NCBI GenBank assembly: GCA_031430035.1
Contig: JANPAS010000094.1
Location: 7,902 to 71,901, forward strand
Origin: JASGCK01 sp031430035
GTDB lineage: Bacteria > Pseudomonadota > Gammaproteobacteria > Burkholderiales > Burkholderiaceae_C
Length of the DNA: 64,000 nt
Direction: 5' to 3'
Part shown: one piece after another, positions 1 through 8,154 of the stretch
How the letters are laid out: every line of letters starts with the position of its first letter
Position numbering within the stretch: the first letter of the stretch is position 1
The notes under the pieces: generated by a model
Seen by the model: the letters and a program-made list of their open reading frames with translations, nothing else
Database searches by the model: none
Told to the model about the DNA's origin: nothing
Made by a program: the position numbers and the translations under genes

Positions 1-693
1 AGCACTCAAGCCGAATCGGTTGATGAAATCATGCTGCTAGTTTTAGATGCGGCGATTAGCATTTCGGGAGATGGCAAATCTACCGATGCGCCAGCTCGCT
101 CTATTTGCATTTTGCCGCCTGGCAAATGGCAAATGAATCTCAAGCCAAACGCAACTTGTGTCGTACTCAAGTCGTTACGCGAAGGCGCAACTGCCCATGC
201 CGTCAACGAATCGGCTTACTCACCGCGCGACGCCCGCATCACCCCTGTGGGCGCGCCCTACAAAGCGCTCCGTGCTGGTTCTGATATCCGTATTTTTTCG
301 ATTGATTCTGTTTCGGCTTCCAAAGACAAGCCTCGGCTCAAAATGCTGCAAACCGCCACGATGTCGATTAACTGGGTCGAGTACGAAGGCCCGCGCGACC
401 GCGAGGCGCTCAGTCCGCATTCACACAAATCTTTTGAGCAAGGCTCGCTTGCGCTTGCTGGGGACTTTACGCATCACCTGCGCGTAGAGTGGGGTGAAAA
501 TGCCAATCTGTGGCAAGAAGATACGCACGCGGTACTCAACTCACCATCATTACTGGTTGTTCCCGTGCAGCTCATTCACACCACCGAAGGCGTGGGCGAA
601 GGTCGGCATTTGTTGATTGATATTTTTTCGCCGCCGCGTGCCGATTTCATCGCTAAAGGCTGGGTTGCTAATTCAGGAGATTACGAGGCATGA
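1..693 (+). CDS. Cupin-domain protein, 3' part only
   Basis: The reading frame is open from the first base of the window, so the gene starts upstream; 230 codons are visible. The second half carries a cupin-like metal motif (H-S-H-K-S-F-E followed by a glycine-rich strand, about residues 140-155 of the visible part) and a later P-V-Q-L-I-H segment that could be the second cupin motif. Cupins are small beta-barrel domains that act as dioxygenases, isomerases or sugar/acid-binding proteins, so the exact reaction cannot be read. Its stop overlaps the start of the aldolase gene (ATGA at 690-693), so the two are probably translated together and may act in one catabolic pathway. An ATG at 31 exists but is unlikely to be the real start. 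Confidence 0.6.
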   Translation, partial: STQAESVDEIMLLVLDAAISISGDGKSTDAPARSICILPPGKWQMNLKPNATCVVLKSLREGATAHAVNESAYSPRDARITPVGAPYKALRAGSDIRIFSIDSVSASKDKPRLKMLQTATMSINWVEYEGPRDREALSPHSHKSFEQGSLALAGDFTHHLRVEWGENANLWQEDTHAVLNSPSLLVVPVQLIHTTEGVGEGRHLLIDIFSPPRADFIAKGWVANSGDYEA

Positions 694-1406
694 AATCAGG
701 CACTTTTGTAAAAACCGCATCACCGCAAGTCATCGAAATCTTAAGCTTTGCGCAGCTTGATTTTGTGGTGATCGATGCGGAGCATGCGCCGTTTGATCGC
801 CGCGACATTGACATCATGGTGCTTGCGGGACGCGCCAGTCAGTTGCCTATTTTTGTTCGCGTACCCAATACTGATGCCTCAACTTTGTTATCGTCGCTTG
901 ACCTTGGCGTGGCAGGTTTGGTTGTGCCGCACGTGGATACAGCGAAGCAAGCGCAAGCCATCGTTGCAAATACCAAGTACGCCAAGTACCTAGGCGGACA
1001 GCGCGGGTTTTCAAGCTCACCGCGCTCGTCTGGCTATGGCAGTCTAGGGATGAAAGCGGCTTTAGCGCAAGGCGACAGTGCGATGCTGCTATGCCAAATT
1101 GAAAGCAAGCAAGCTGTCGATGCTGCTGCAGATATCGCAAAAATTGATGGCGTCGATGCGCTTTTTATTGGCCGCGCCGATTTAGCACTCTCCATGGGTT
1201 TTGATAACACGGCAGAGGCAGCGGTTGAGCAAGCTGTCGATCACATCCTTGCGGTGACAAAAGCGGCTGGCAAGCTGGTCGTGGTGGCGGTTGGAAACAA
1301 AGCCGAGCGCGACCGTTTTGCAGCACGAGGTGCAGATTGGTTTGTAATCGGCTCAGACCAAGGTTTGCTGCGCCAAGCTGCTATCGACACCTTCGGAGTG
1401 CGCTGA
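690..1406 (+). CDS. HpcH/HpaI family aldolase (2-keto-3-deoxy acid type)
   Basis: A 238-residue protein of the class II pyruvate-dependent aldolase family, whose members split 2-keto-3-deoxy acids into pyruvate (or similar) plus an aldehyde, using a divalent metal. Family marks are visible in order: D-A-E-H-A-P-F-D near residue 30, V-V-P-H-V near 77, G-G-Q-R-G near 95, Q-I-E-S near 137, and D-A-L-F-I-G-R-A-D-L-A near 156. Length is close to the family norm (about 250). It starts inside the stop codon of the cupin gene. The nearby amidohydrolases, Bug receptors and hydro-lyase suggest organic-acid catabolism; the exact substrate is not evident. Confidence 0.88.
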   Translation: MKSGTFVKTASPQVIEILSFAQLDFVVIDAEHAPFDRRDIDIMVLAGRASQLPIFVRVPNTDASTLLSSLDLGVAGLVVPHVDTAKQAQAIVANTKYAKYLGGQRGFSSSPRSSGYGSLGMKAALAQGDSAMLLCQIESKQAVDAAADIAKIDGVDALFIGRADLALSMGFDNTAEAAVEQAVDHILAVTKAAGKLVVVAVGNKAERDRFAARGADWFVIGSDQGLLRQAAIDTFGVR

Positions 1407-1420
1407 AGCTGCTGCTGCCC

Positions 1421-2050
1421 CTAACCTGCTGCGCGTTTGAAGGCCGAGGCGACTTCGACAACCTCGCCCAAAGCACCATACTGAAAACCACCTAAGCGCG
1501 TGACAGGCCGAGCTTTGAAAGTATCAAAGCGCCCCTCGGCATCAATGAACTCATCTTTCATGTGTAAGCCCACAACTCGGCCAAACACGACCGTACTGGC
1601 TGTTTCGCCTGGAAACTCTGGTTCGATTTGAATAATTTTGATGACGCGGCATTCCAAATTGGCTGGTGATGCGGCCACACGCGGCGCTTTGACCATCACG
1701 CTCATTGCTTTTTCTATGGACGCATGCTCAAACTCATCCGTGCCATGCGGTAGTGGTGCCGATGTTTTGTTCATGGCTTGCAGTAAATCCCATGACACCA
1801 GATTAACAACAAACTCGCCCGTGGCCCTTGCGTTAGCTACGGTGTCCTTTTCAGCCCGATCTTCTGGCGTGTTGCAGGCGAACATGACCACAGGCGGCGA
1901 TGTTGACACCAAATTGAATTGCGAGAAGGGCGCTAGATTTGCTTTGCCACCCGCCGACAATGAACTAATCCAGCCAATAGGGCGCGGTGCTACAAGGGCA
2001 TTAAAGATGGAACGCTTGAATCCAGGTGCGGTTTGCGGGTCGATGAACAT
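1421..2050 (-). CDS. Flavin reductase-like, FMN-binding split-barrel protein
   Basis: A 209-residue cytoplasmic protein of the flavin reductase-like (DIM6/NTAB) group. The N-terminal part has the characteristic A-P-R-P-I-G-W-I-S segment (about residues 21-29), N-L-A-P-F-S-Q-F-N, and the P-P-V-V-M-F-A stretch that lines the FMN site. Members bind FMN and either supply reduced flavin to a monooxygenase or act as small oxidoreductases; no dedicated monooxygenase partner is visible here. It ends 15 bases from the convergent aldolase gene and lies 13 bases downstream of the amidohydrolase gene on the same strand, so those two are probably co-transcribed. Confidence 0.85.
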   Translation of the reverse strand: MFIDPQTAPGFKRSIFNALVAPRPIGWISSLSAGGKANLAPFSQFNLVSTSPPVVMFACNTPEDRAEKDTVANARATGEFVVNLVSWDLLQAMNKTSAPLPHGTDEFEHASIEKAMSVMVKAPRVAASPANLECRVIKIIQIEPEFPGETASTVVFGRVVGLHMKDEFIDAEGRFDTFKARPVTRLGGFQYGALGEVVEVASAFKRAAG

Positions 2051-2063
2051 AGTGGTGATGTTT

Positions 2064-2849
2064 TTAGCTGAAATAAAACTTCATGGGGGTGTCGTTTGAA
2101 ATAAGACGGCGCATCGCGGCGTCTGGAACAAGCTCGTGCAAGCTTGCGATGGCTTGCTCGTAACTAAAGCTCGTCTCAAATGCTGCAAAAGGCCAATCGC
2201 TGCCCCACATCAAACGCTCTGGACCTGCGTGTTTTAGCAGTGATTCGGCCGCTTGTTTGACAAGTAATTCTGAACCTAATCTAAACGGCGCTGACAACTT
2301 GACCCACGTGCGCCCGCCCTCAACAGAACGCAATATCCGCTGAAAACCTTCGCCGTTAATTCCAGTTTCAATATCAGGGCGTCCGAAATGATCGACCACC
2401 ACATTCACGCCCGCATCCTCTAGCGCTGGCAGGTACGCAGGTAGGCGAAATCCTGCATCGTGCAGTTGAACATGCCAGCCCAAATCAGCGATATTGCGAA
2501 GCAAAGCTTGGTATTCTTTGGATCTCAAATCTGGCGCATCAGGAACATTCAGCCACTGAAATCGCACCCCAACGACACCTAGGATTGCCATCTCTCGCAT
2601 GGCTTGCATCGTACAACTAGGTGACAAGATGACCGTCGTTTTCAACCTAGGCTGACGTTTGCATGCTGCCAGTGTGTAGTCGTTGTTTGTGCCAGAAATA
2701 CTAGCCGCAGCCAAGATGCCACAAGTGATGCCGTGCGCGTTCAACGTCTCAATATATTGCTCGGCATCCGTATCAAAAGCAGGCTTGTGCCACGCCCCCT
2801 CTTTGAGTGGCATTGACGTGCTGAACACATGCGCGTGTGCATCGATCAT
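2064..2849 (-). CDS. Amidohydrolase family protein (PDC-lactonase-like)
   Basis: A 261-residue TIM-barrel hydrolase of the amidohydrolase_2 group, which includes 2-pyrone-4,6-dicarboxylate lactonase. Visible marks are the N-terminal metal motif D-A-H-A-H (residues 3-7), V-V-D-H-F-G-R-P in the middle, and L-M-W-G-S-D-W-P-F near residue 214, carrying the late aspartate. The start at 2849 puts the D-x-H-x-H motif directly at the N-terminus, as is usual. It heads a two-gene minus-strand unit with the flavin reductase-like gene and is divergent from the Fe-S hydro-lyase operon. A second, dissimilar member of the family lies at 5508-6464. Confidence 0.85.
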   Translation of the reverse strand: MIDAHAHVFSTSMPLKEGAWHKPAFDTDAEQYIETLNAHGITCGILAAASISGTNNDYTLAACKRQPRLKTTVILSPSCTMQAMREMAILGVVGVRFQWLNVPDAPDLRSKEYQALLRNIADLGWHVQLHDAGFRLPAYLPALEDAGVNVVVDHFGRPDIETGINGEGFQRILRSVEGGRTWVKLSAPFRLGSELLVKQAAESLLKHAGPERLMWGSDWPFAAFETSFSYEQAIASLHELVPDAAMRRLISNDTPMKFYFS

Positions 2850-2995
2850 TCAGAGATACCCGTGTTTTTGAGATGTTGGCATGTTACGCATATTAGGTTG
2901 CTAATGCCATCCGCGAAATCATAAATTCCGTCTGATGGAAAGTCAGCACAATAGGCTTGTTTGTTTCCTGTGTTTGATGCATCCTCAGGCTCCAT
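2850..2995. promoter_or_regulatory. Divergent intergenic region, likely two promoters
   Basis: These 146 bases separate the minus-strand amidohydrolase unit from the plus-strand hydro-lyase operon and are the largest gap in the window. Promoters for both should lie here, possibly with the site bound by the IclR regulator encoded at 6461. I see no convincing -35/-10 pair and no clear long palindrome, so the call rests on gene layout alone. Confidence 0.4.
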
Positions 2996-3862
2996 ATGAT
3001 TACCAACGATCTGATCAAGTCCGTCACAGCGAATCTTTACGAGCGATCGCTCAAAAAGATTCCTGAAGATACCAAGGCGGTGCTGCGCAGAGCGCAGGGC
3101 GTGGAGACATCTGACACGGCTAAAAAGACACTGACGATCATGCTCAAAAATGCTGATTTGTCGGAAGAAAAAGATCACTTGATTTGCACGGACGTGGGTA
3201 TTCCCGTGTATTCGGTCAAGATTGGCACGAAGGTCAGTTTTGAAGGCGGCGTGCGCCAAGCCATTGTGGATGGATTTGCCCACCTCGCCACCCACATCCA
3301 GCCTCCCATCTTGCGTGTGGTGACGAATCCGCTGACGCACCAGCGTAGTTACGCAGGGAAAGACATGCCCATCGTAACTTTTGATGTGATTGACGATGCG
3401 GACTATGTGGAAATTATTTGTGCACCCAAGGCGATGGGCAGCGGACGCTGGGAAGCACTAGAAACTTTTGTTTATCCAACGCTAGAAGACATCGAAAAAT
3501 ATGTTTTGGATGTGGTGATGAAGGCGGGCTCGCAGCCCTGCCCACCCATTGTGGTGGGCGTGGGCATTGGTGGCACGTTTGACTATGCAGCGCGGATGGC
3601 CAAGCAACAAATTTTGCGGCCATTTGGCCAACTCAATCCAGAGCCCATTCTGGCGGCCATGGAGGAGCGTTTGCTGAAAGCCATTAACGCGATGGGCTTT
3701 GGTCCTATGGGTACGGGCGGCGACACCACGGCCATGGCGGTGCACATTGATTACGCGGCAAGTCACGGTTTTATGCCTATAGCCGTGGCGCTGAACTGCT
3801 GGATTAACCGCCGCACGGGCGCGCGCATTTCAAACGATGGCACAGTGGAGTGGTTCGAATAA
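2996..3862 (+). CDS. Class I Fe-S hydro-lyase alpha subunit (fumarate/tartrate dehydratase type)
   Basis: A 288-residue protein matching the alpha subunit of two-subunit, oxygen-sensitive [4Fe-4S] hydro-lyases (class I fumarase N-terminal part; L-tartrate dehydratase TtdA). The three expected cluster cysteines are present: C64 in I-C-T-D-V-G, C182 in C-P-P-I-V-V-G-V-G-I-G-G, and C268 in N-C-W-I-N-R-R. The usual K-G-G-G-S-E-N loop reads K-A-M-G-S-G-R, which hints at a substrate other than fumarate. The beta subunit follows with a one-base TAATG overlap. This is the first gene of a long plus-strand operon with uptake, hydrolase and CoA-dependent genes, which favours a catabolic hydratase over a TCA-cycle enzyme. 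Confidence 0.88.
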   Translation: MITNDLIKSVTANLYERSLKKIPEDTKAVLRRAQGVETSDTAKKTLTIMLKNADLSEEKDHLICTDVGIPVYSVKIGTKVSFEGGVRQAIVDGFAHLATHIQPPILRVVTNPLTHQRSYAGKDMPIVTFDVIDDADYVEIICAPKAMGSGRWEALETFVYPTLEDIEKYVLDVVMKAGSQPCPPIVVGVGIGGTFDYAARMAKQQILRPFGQLNPEPILAAMEERLLKAINAMGFGPMGTGGDTTAMAVHIDYAASHGFMPIAVALNCWINRRTGARISNDGTVEWFE

Positions 3863-4497
3863 TGAACCAAACAATGAGCCGCACGCATCATCTTCAATTG
3901 CCACTACATGCGGCAGCGGTGAAGGAGCTTGCTGTGGGCGATATGGTGCTGCTTAGCGGCGACATCACCATCAGCATTGGCTTGCCAACGCACCAACGCA
4001 TGATGCAAGATTTACAGGCGGGGCGAGACTTACCGCTCGATCTGCACGGCGGCGCATTCTTTCATTTGAGTGCTTATTTGGTTGATGGTGAGAATGGCCA
4101 AGCAACCGAGGCGCTCTACATGAACCCCAGCACCAGTACGCGCTACAACCCCTATATGCCGACGATTATTCACTCGCTGGGTTTGCGCTTGGTCGGCGGC
4201 AAAGGCGGGCTGGACGCGGCGAGTGTTTCCGCGATGCAAGAGGCGGGCTGTGCGTATTTATCTTTTTTGGGTGGAGGCTGCACGCAGCTGTCGGAGTCAA
4301 TTGAGGGTGTCGTGTCGACCCATTGGAAGGAATACATTTCCCAATTTCGCCTAACGACCTTGCGCGTGAAAGATTTAGGACCAGCCACAGTCGCTATCGA
4401 CGCGCACGGTAACAGTATTTACGAGACCTTGCGTGCGCGTGCAGAGGAACGCATGCCGCAAATTTTGGAAAAACTTAAACAAAGGAGACATTCATGA
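3862..4497 (+). CDS. Class I Fe-S hydro-lyase beta subunit
   Basis: A 211-residue protein matching the beta subunit / C-terminal domain of class I fumarase and tartrate dehydratase (TtdB-like). Typical stretches are G-D-M-V-L-L-S-G near residue 25, P-T-H-Q-R-M, and G-K-G-G-L-D near residue 113. The ATG at 3862 is chosen because it overlaps the alpha-subunit stop (TAATG); a GTG at 3850 would extend into that gene without gain. The family motif G-G-C near residue 138 is present. Together with the alpha subunit it should form the active (de)hydratase. Substrate is unproven; a tartrate- or citraconate-like hydroxy acid is possible. Confidence 0.87.
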   Translation: MNQTMSRTHHLQLPLHAAAVKELAVGDMVLLSGDITISIGLPTHQRMMQDLQAGRDLPLDLHGGAFFHLSAYLVDGENGQATEALYMNPSTSTRYNPYMPTIIHSLGLRLVGGKGGLDAASVSAMQEAGCAYLSFLGGGCTQLSESIEGVVSTHWKEYISQFRLTTLRVKDLGPATVAIDAHGNSIYETLRARAEERMPQILEKLKQRRHS

Positions 4498-5480
4498 CTT
4501 ATGACAACTTAATTCGCCGCGTACTATGCACCTCGCTCGCGCTAGCATCCGTATTTATTCCTGCTGTTGCCGTCGCACAAGCCGATTGGCCAAGCAAGCC
4601 CGTCCGCATCATCGTGGCGTTCCCGCCTGGAGGCGCTGCCGACGTGACGGCGCGTCAACTGGCGATTCACTTAAGCAGTACGTTTGGGCAGCAGTTTGTG
4701 GTCGAGAACCGTTCAGGCGCAAGCGGCAATATCGGCACCGATGCGGTCGCCAAATCCACGCCAGATGGTTACACATTGGGTTTGTCCTCCACAGGACCGC
4801 TGGCGAACAATAAATCGCTGTTCAAAACCATGCCCTACGACGCGCAAAAAGATTTAACACCGATTGCGCTGGTGGGCGAAATCCCACTTGTGATCGTCAC
4901 CAACGCAGCATTGAAGATGTCCAATTTGAAAGAATTTGTGGCCGCTATCAAAGCCAATCCCTCTGGTTACTCAGCGGGTCATCCAGGCAATGGCACGATT
5001 GGCCATTTGGCGATCGAACTCTTCAAAACCAGCACGGGTGCCAATCCTCAAGCCGTGCCGTACCGGGGCGATGCGCCAGCGATGGTTGATTTGCTCGGTG
5101 GACAAATTCAGGCGGTTTTTTCACCAGTGACGGCATTCATTCCCAACATCCAGGCCGAAAAATTGCGTGCCTTAGCCGTTGTCTCTAAAACGCGCTACCC
5201 TGGCTTGCCCAATGTCCCCACGGCGATTGAGCAAGGCATTGACTTGGATATTACGGCTTGGTTTGCTGTTGTAGGACCCGCTGGATTGCCTAAAACACTA
5301 GTAACAAAACTCAATCAAGAAATTAACAAATACACCAACTCTGCAGAAGGCCGAGCCAAGGTCGCGCAGTTTGGCTTGGTTCCTGCCAATAGCAGTCCCG
5401 AGGCTTTGGCTGCGCTGATGAGTTCCGAAACTGTGAAATGGAAAAAAGTAGTTGAGGCTGCCAAAATTTCACTCGAATAA
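4494..5480 (+). CDS. Bug-family periplasmic substrate-binding protein (TTT receptor)
   Basis: A 328-residue exported protein of the Bug/TctC family, the periplasmic receptors of tripartite tricarboxylate transporters. It has an N-terminal signal peptide (cleavage near A-V-A-V-A-Q-A, about residue 29) and then the hallmark W-P-S-K-P-V-R-I-I-V-A-F-P-P-G-G. Further family marks are V-V-E-N-R-S-G-A-S-G-N-I-G and P-D-G-Y-T-L. The start overlaps the previous stop (ATGA at 4494-4497). No membrane subunits (TctA/TctB) are encoded nearby, which is common for Bug proteins. The context points to capture of the acid handled by the hydro-lyase. Confidence 0.93.
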   Translation: MTYDNLIRRVLCTSLALASVFIPAVAVAQADWPSKPVRIIVAFPPGGAADVTARQLAIHLSSTFGQQFVVENRSGASGNIGTDAVAKSTPDGYTLGLSSTGPLANNKSLFKTMPYDAQKDLTPIALVGEIPLVIVTNAALKMSNLKEFVAAIKANPSGYSAGHPGNGTIGHLAIELFKTSTGANPQAVPYRGDAPAMVDLLGGQIQAVFSPVTAFIPNIQAEKLRALAVVSKTRYPGLPNVPTAIEQGIDLDITAWFAVVGPAGLPKTLVTKLNQEINKYTNSAEGRAKVAQFGLVPANSSPEALAALMSSETVKWKKVVEAAKISLE

Positions 5481-5507
5481 AAGTATCAAGAAAATAAAAA
5501 CATCAAG

Positions 5508-6464
5508 ATGACGACAACGACTCACGCACGCCCCGCTCTTTTTGACTCTCACGCGCATCTGGTTGCAGACGACCAAATACGCTATCCGCGCAATCCCATG
5601 CAGCGCTCGCCCGACGCGCCTTATCGCCACCCTGGTGTGATTGGCAAGCCTGGCGGGCATCACGGCCCCAATCCAATCAATGAAGTACCTGATGCCTCCC
5701 GCATGCTGCAGTGGATGGCGGACGAAAACGTGAGCGGTATGGTGGCTGTGCAAAAACGCATGACGTATCGCTACGACAACAGCTACATCCTCGACTCATC
5801 AGATCAATATCCTGATCTGTTTAGCGCCGTGGTGATTTTGGATGCAGAAGACGACGCCACACCAGCATTGGTGCGCCATCAAATTAAAAACCACGGACTT
5901 GCTGGGTTGCGCTTGTTTGGCGCACGCAAACCTGATGGCAGCATGCCGTGGCTGAATTCACCAGCAGCGCTTAAAACGTGGGGTGTGCTGCAAGAGTTTG
6001 GCTTGGTGATGGATATTGAAGTCCTCTCACAAGGCGGCGGCGGACCGTCTATTCCTGCCATCATTGAGCTGGCGCGCAAGTATCCCGCGGTGCGTATCGT
6101 GCTCGATCACTTGTTAGAGCCCGAGGTAGAAGAAGGCGAGCCAATGAGTGACGATTACGGGCTAGACGCGCGCTATCAAACCTTATCTAGTGAAAAAAAT
6201 ATCTACCTGAAATTCACGTCGATCAACCTTGACATTTGCCGCGAAGAAGGCTTGCCTGCCGATAAGGTACTGCGCCGTGCAGTCGATATGTTTGGTGCCG
6301 ATCATCTGATGTGGGGCTCAGACATTGGTACTTCGTCAGGCACCTACAAAGAAATGGTGCAGCGTTTTTTGGATTCGGCGGTACTGCTCTCGTCTGCTGA
6401 GAAGCAAGCCGTATTTCACGATACGGGCAGGTCAGTGTTCGTCAAAGGCGGCATCAAAGCATGA
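5508..6464 (+). CDS. Amidohydrolase family protein
   Basis: A 318-residue TIM-barrel hydrolase of the amidohydrolase_2 group. The metal motif D-S-H-A-H lies near residue 14 and a second signature, H-L-M-W-G-S-D-I-G, near residue 267. It is longer than the relative at 2064-2849 and differs clearly in sequence, so this is not a recent duplicate. It lies 27 bases after the Bug receptor and its stop overlaps the IclR start (ATGA), so it belongs to the same operon. Related enzymes hydrolyse lactones or decarboxylate aromatic acids; the sequence does not decide between these. Confidence 0.82.
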   Translation: MTTTTHARPALFDSHAHLVADDQIRYPRNPMQRSPDAPYRHPGVIGKPGGHHGPNPINEVPDASRMLQWMADENVSGMVAVQKRMTYRYDNSYILDSSDQYPDLFSAVVILDAEDDATPALVRHQIKNHGLAGLRLFGARKPDGSMPWLNSPAALKTWGVLQEFGLVMDIEVLSQGGGGPSIPAIIELARKYPAVRIVLDHLLEPEVEEGEPMSDDYGLDARYQTLSSEKNIYLKFTSINLDICREEGLPADKVLRRAVDMFGADHLMWGSDIGTSSGTYKEMVQRFLDSAVLLSSAEKQAVFHDTGRSVFVKGGIKA

Positions 6465-7231
6465 GTGAAATCAGGTCGGTCGTTCGCGCGGTCAACCTTA
6501 TCAAGGCGTTAAATCTTCGCCCAGTGGCGACGATTGATTTTTTGTACCAGCAGACGGGGCTTCCCAAGCCTTCCATTGTGCGCATGATGCAAACACTAGA
6601 GAGTTGCGGCCTTGTTAAACATGCGCCGCAGCACGGAGCCTATTTTTTGACATCGGGGGTCTTGTCTTTAAGCCATGGTTATCACAGCGAGCCCATGATT
6701 GTGGAGGCGGCAGCGCCACTGATGGATGAGCTCACCTTGCGTGTGAAATGGCCCGTCGCTCTTGCCATGTTAGAGAACTTTTCAATGGTGGTGCGCTACA
6801 GCACGATCCCGCTCTCACCACTTGCGCTACGCCATTCCACCTTGAACATGCGCCTGAGTTTGGTGAGCCGCGCTATTGGTCGTGCTTATCTTGCGTTTTG
6901 TACGCCTGAACAGCAAGATACTTTGCTCTACGCATTGGCCACCTCAGACAATCCAGAAGACGAGATTGCCAAAGATATGCCCAAGATGAAGCTGGCGCTA
7001 GAGGAAATACAGAGTCAAGGCTTTGCCATGCGCAGTCCGTCCGTTTGGCCTGCCTCTAATACCCTTGCCGTTCCTGTTTTTGAGAGCCACGGTGTGGCTG
7101 GTTCGATTGGACTAACCTATTTTTCGTCGGTCATGAAGCCCACTCAAGTGGTGGAAAAGTACCTTGTTGATTTGCAAGATCTTGCGTCAAACGTTGGTAA
7201 TCGTTTAAAGGCGCTACAAGATGACAAATAG
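6461..7231 (+). CDS. IclR-family transcriptional regulator
   Basis: A 256-residue regulator with an N-terminal winged helix-turn-helix (about residues 5-65, including L-P-K-P-S-I-V-R-M-M-Q-T-L) and a C-terminal effector-binding domain (about 80-250). It resembles MhpR-type members, which activate or repress aromatic or organic-acid degradation genes in response to the substrate. Unusually it sits in the middle of the operon, overlapping the amidohydrolase by 4 bases and the MaoC gene by 11 bases, so its amount should rise with operon expression. Its probable target is the divergent region at 2850-2995; that is inference. Confidence 0.9.
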   Translation: MSEIRSVVRAVNLIKALNLRPVATIDFLYQQTGLPKPSIVRMMQTLESCGLVKHAPQHGAYFLTSGVLSLSHGYHSEPMIVEAAAPLMDELTLRVKWPVALAMLENFSMVVRYSTIPLSPLALRHSTLNMRLSLVSRAIGRAYLAFCTPEQQDTLLYALATSDNPEDEIAKDMPKMKLALEEIQSQGFAMRSPSVWPASNTLAVPVFESHGVAGSIGLTYFSSVMKPTQVVEKYLVDLQDLASNVGNRLKALQDDK

Positions 7232-7688
7232 TAAATATTTTGAAGATTTTCAAATTGGTGATACGTGGTCTAGTCCACCTACGCCGATTTCGACCGAGGA
7301 AATCATGGCTTTTGGTCATGCTTACGACCCTCAGCCCATGCACACCGATCCAGAGCGCGCCGCCAAGAGCCCATTTGGCAGCTTGATTGCCAGTGGCTTT
7401 CAAATTGCGGCTATGTCAGTTCGCGTCTTTGTTCAATCAGGCGGCTATGGCAAAACCCCCGTCGTTGGCCTAGGTGTTGACGAGTTGCGCTGGCAGCGCC
7501 CTGTCAGGGCTGGCGACGTGCTCATTTTTAGCCGCGAAGTGTTTGAATTGCGACGTTCGGAGTCGGATCCCAACTTTGGCGTCGTACGAACGCGCGTCAC
7601 GGCACGTAACCAACACGGCGAAAGCGTGATGACTCTTGTTGCTGCAGGGCGCGTACCTGCTAGGCCTGCTACGAAATTGGGCACATGA
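7221..7688 (+). CDS. MaoC-like hot-dog hydratase
   Basis: A 155-residue hot-dog-fold protein of the MaoC/(R)-hydratase family, which adds water to or removes it from enoyl-CoA thioesters. The catalytic segment Y-D-P-Q-P-M-H-T-D is visible (about residues 35-43), followed by the F-G-S-L-I-A-S-G helix. It overlaps the IclR stop by 11 bases and the next MaoC gene by 4 bases. Two adjacent small MaoC genes often form a heterodimer, which would explain the pair. Placement before a CoA ligase gene supports CoA-thioester chemistry. Confidence 0.88.
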   Translation: MTNSKYFEDFQIGDTWSSPPTPISTEEIMAFGHAYDPQPMHTDPERAAKSPFGSLIASGFQIAAMSVRVFVQSGGYGKTPVVGLGVDELRWQRPVRAGDVLIFSREVFELRRSESDPNFGVVRTRVTARNQHGESVMTLVAAGRVPARPATKLGT

Positions 7689-8146
7689 CTACCGTTTTAA
7701 ACAAACCTTCTGATTTTTTAGCTTATGTTGGCAAACTTATAGGCACTAGTGACTGGGTGGTGCTGGATCAACAAAAAATTGATGCCTTCGCTGTTCTCAC
7801 GGGCGACGACCATTGGATTCACGTTGACCGAGAGCGGGCTCAAAACGAAATGCCAGATGGAAAAACACTTGTCCACGGATTTTTAACCTTGTCCCTGATT
7901 CCTTATTTGCAGCGCACGGTATTTAGCGTGACCCATCGCGGCAAAGGACTCAATTACGGTTGCAACCGTATCCGTTTCACCAGTCCTTTGCAAGTTGGCT
8001 CGCGCGTTCGGTTGCACCAAACAGTGAAAGCTTGTGAGCTATTACCAGATGGCGCGCGCATGACTTTTGATTGCACTATTGAAGTCGAAGGCAAAGAACG
8101 ACCAGCGCTTGTGGCTGAAACTCTGGTGCAAATTTTTAACAAATAA
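7685..8146 (+). CDS. Second MaoC-like hot-dog hydratase
   Basis: A 153-residue MaoC-family protein. The hydratase motif reads T-G-D-D-H-W-I-H-V-D (about residues 38-47) with the helix D-G-K-T-L-V-H-G-F-L downstream, so Asp/His catalytic candidates are retained. It is clearly divergent from its neighbour, suggesting a heteromeric enoyl-CoA hydratase or two successive steps. The start overlaps the previous stop (ATGA, 7685-7688), and the CoA-ligase gene follows after 8 bases. Confidence 0.88.
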   Translation: MTTVLNKPSDFLAYVGKLIGTSDWVVLDQQKIDAFAVLTGDDHWIHVDRERAQNEMPDGKTLVHGFLTLSLIPYLQRTVFSVTHRGKGLNYGCNRIRFTSPLQVGSRVRLHQTVKACELLPDGARMTFDCTIEVEGKERPALVAETLVQIFNK

Positions 8147-8154
8147 CTTTTGAC

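Noticed and set aside
2846..3340. Minus-strand frame of 164 codons opposite the hydro-lyase alpha gene
   Set aside because: It lies almost wholly opposite a well-supported gene with all catalytic residues and shows no recognisable motif.
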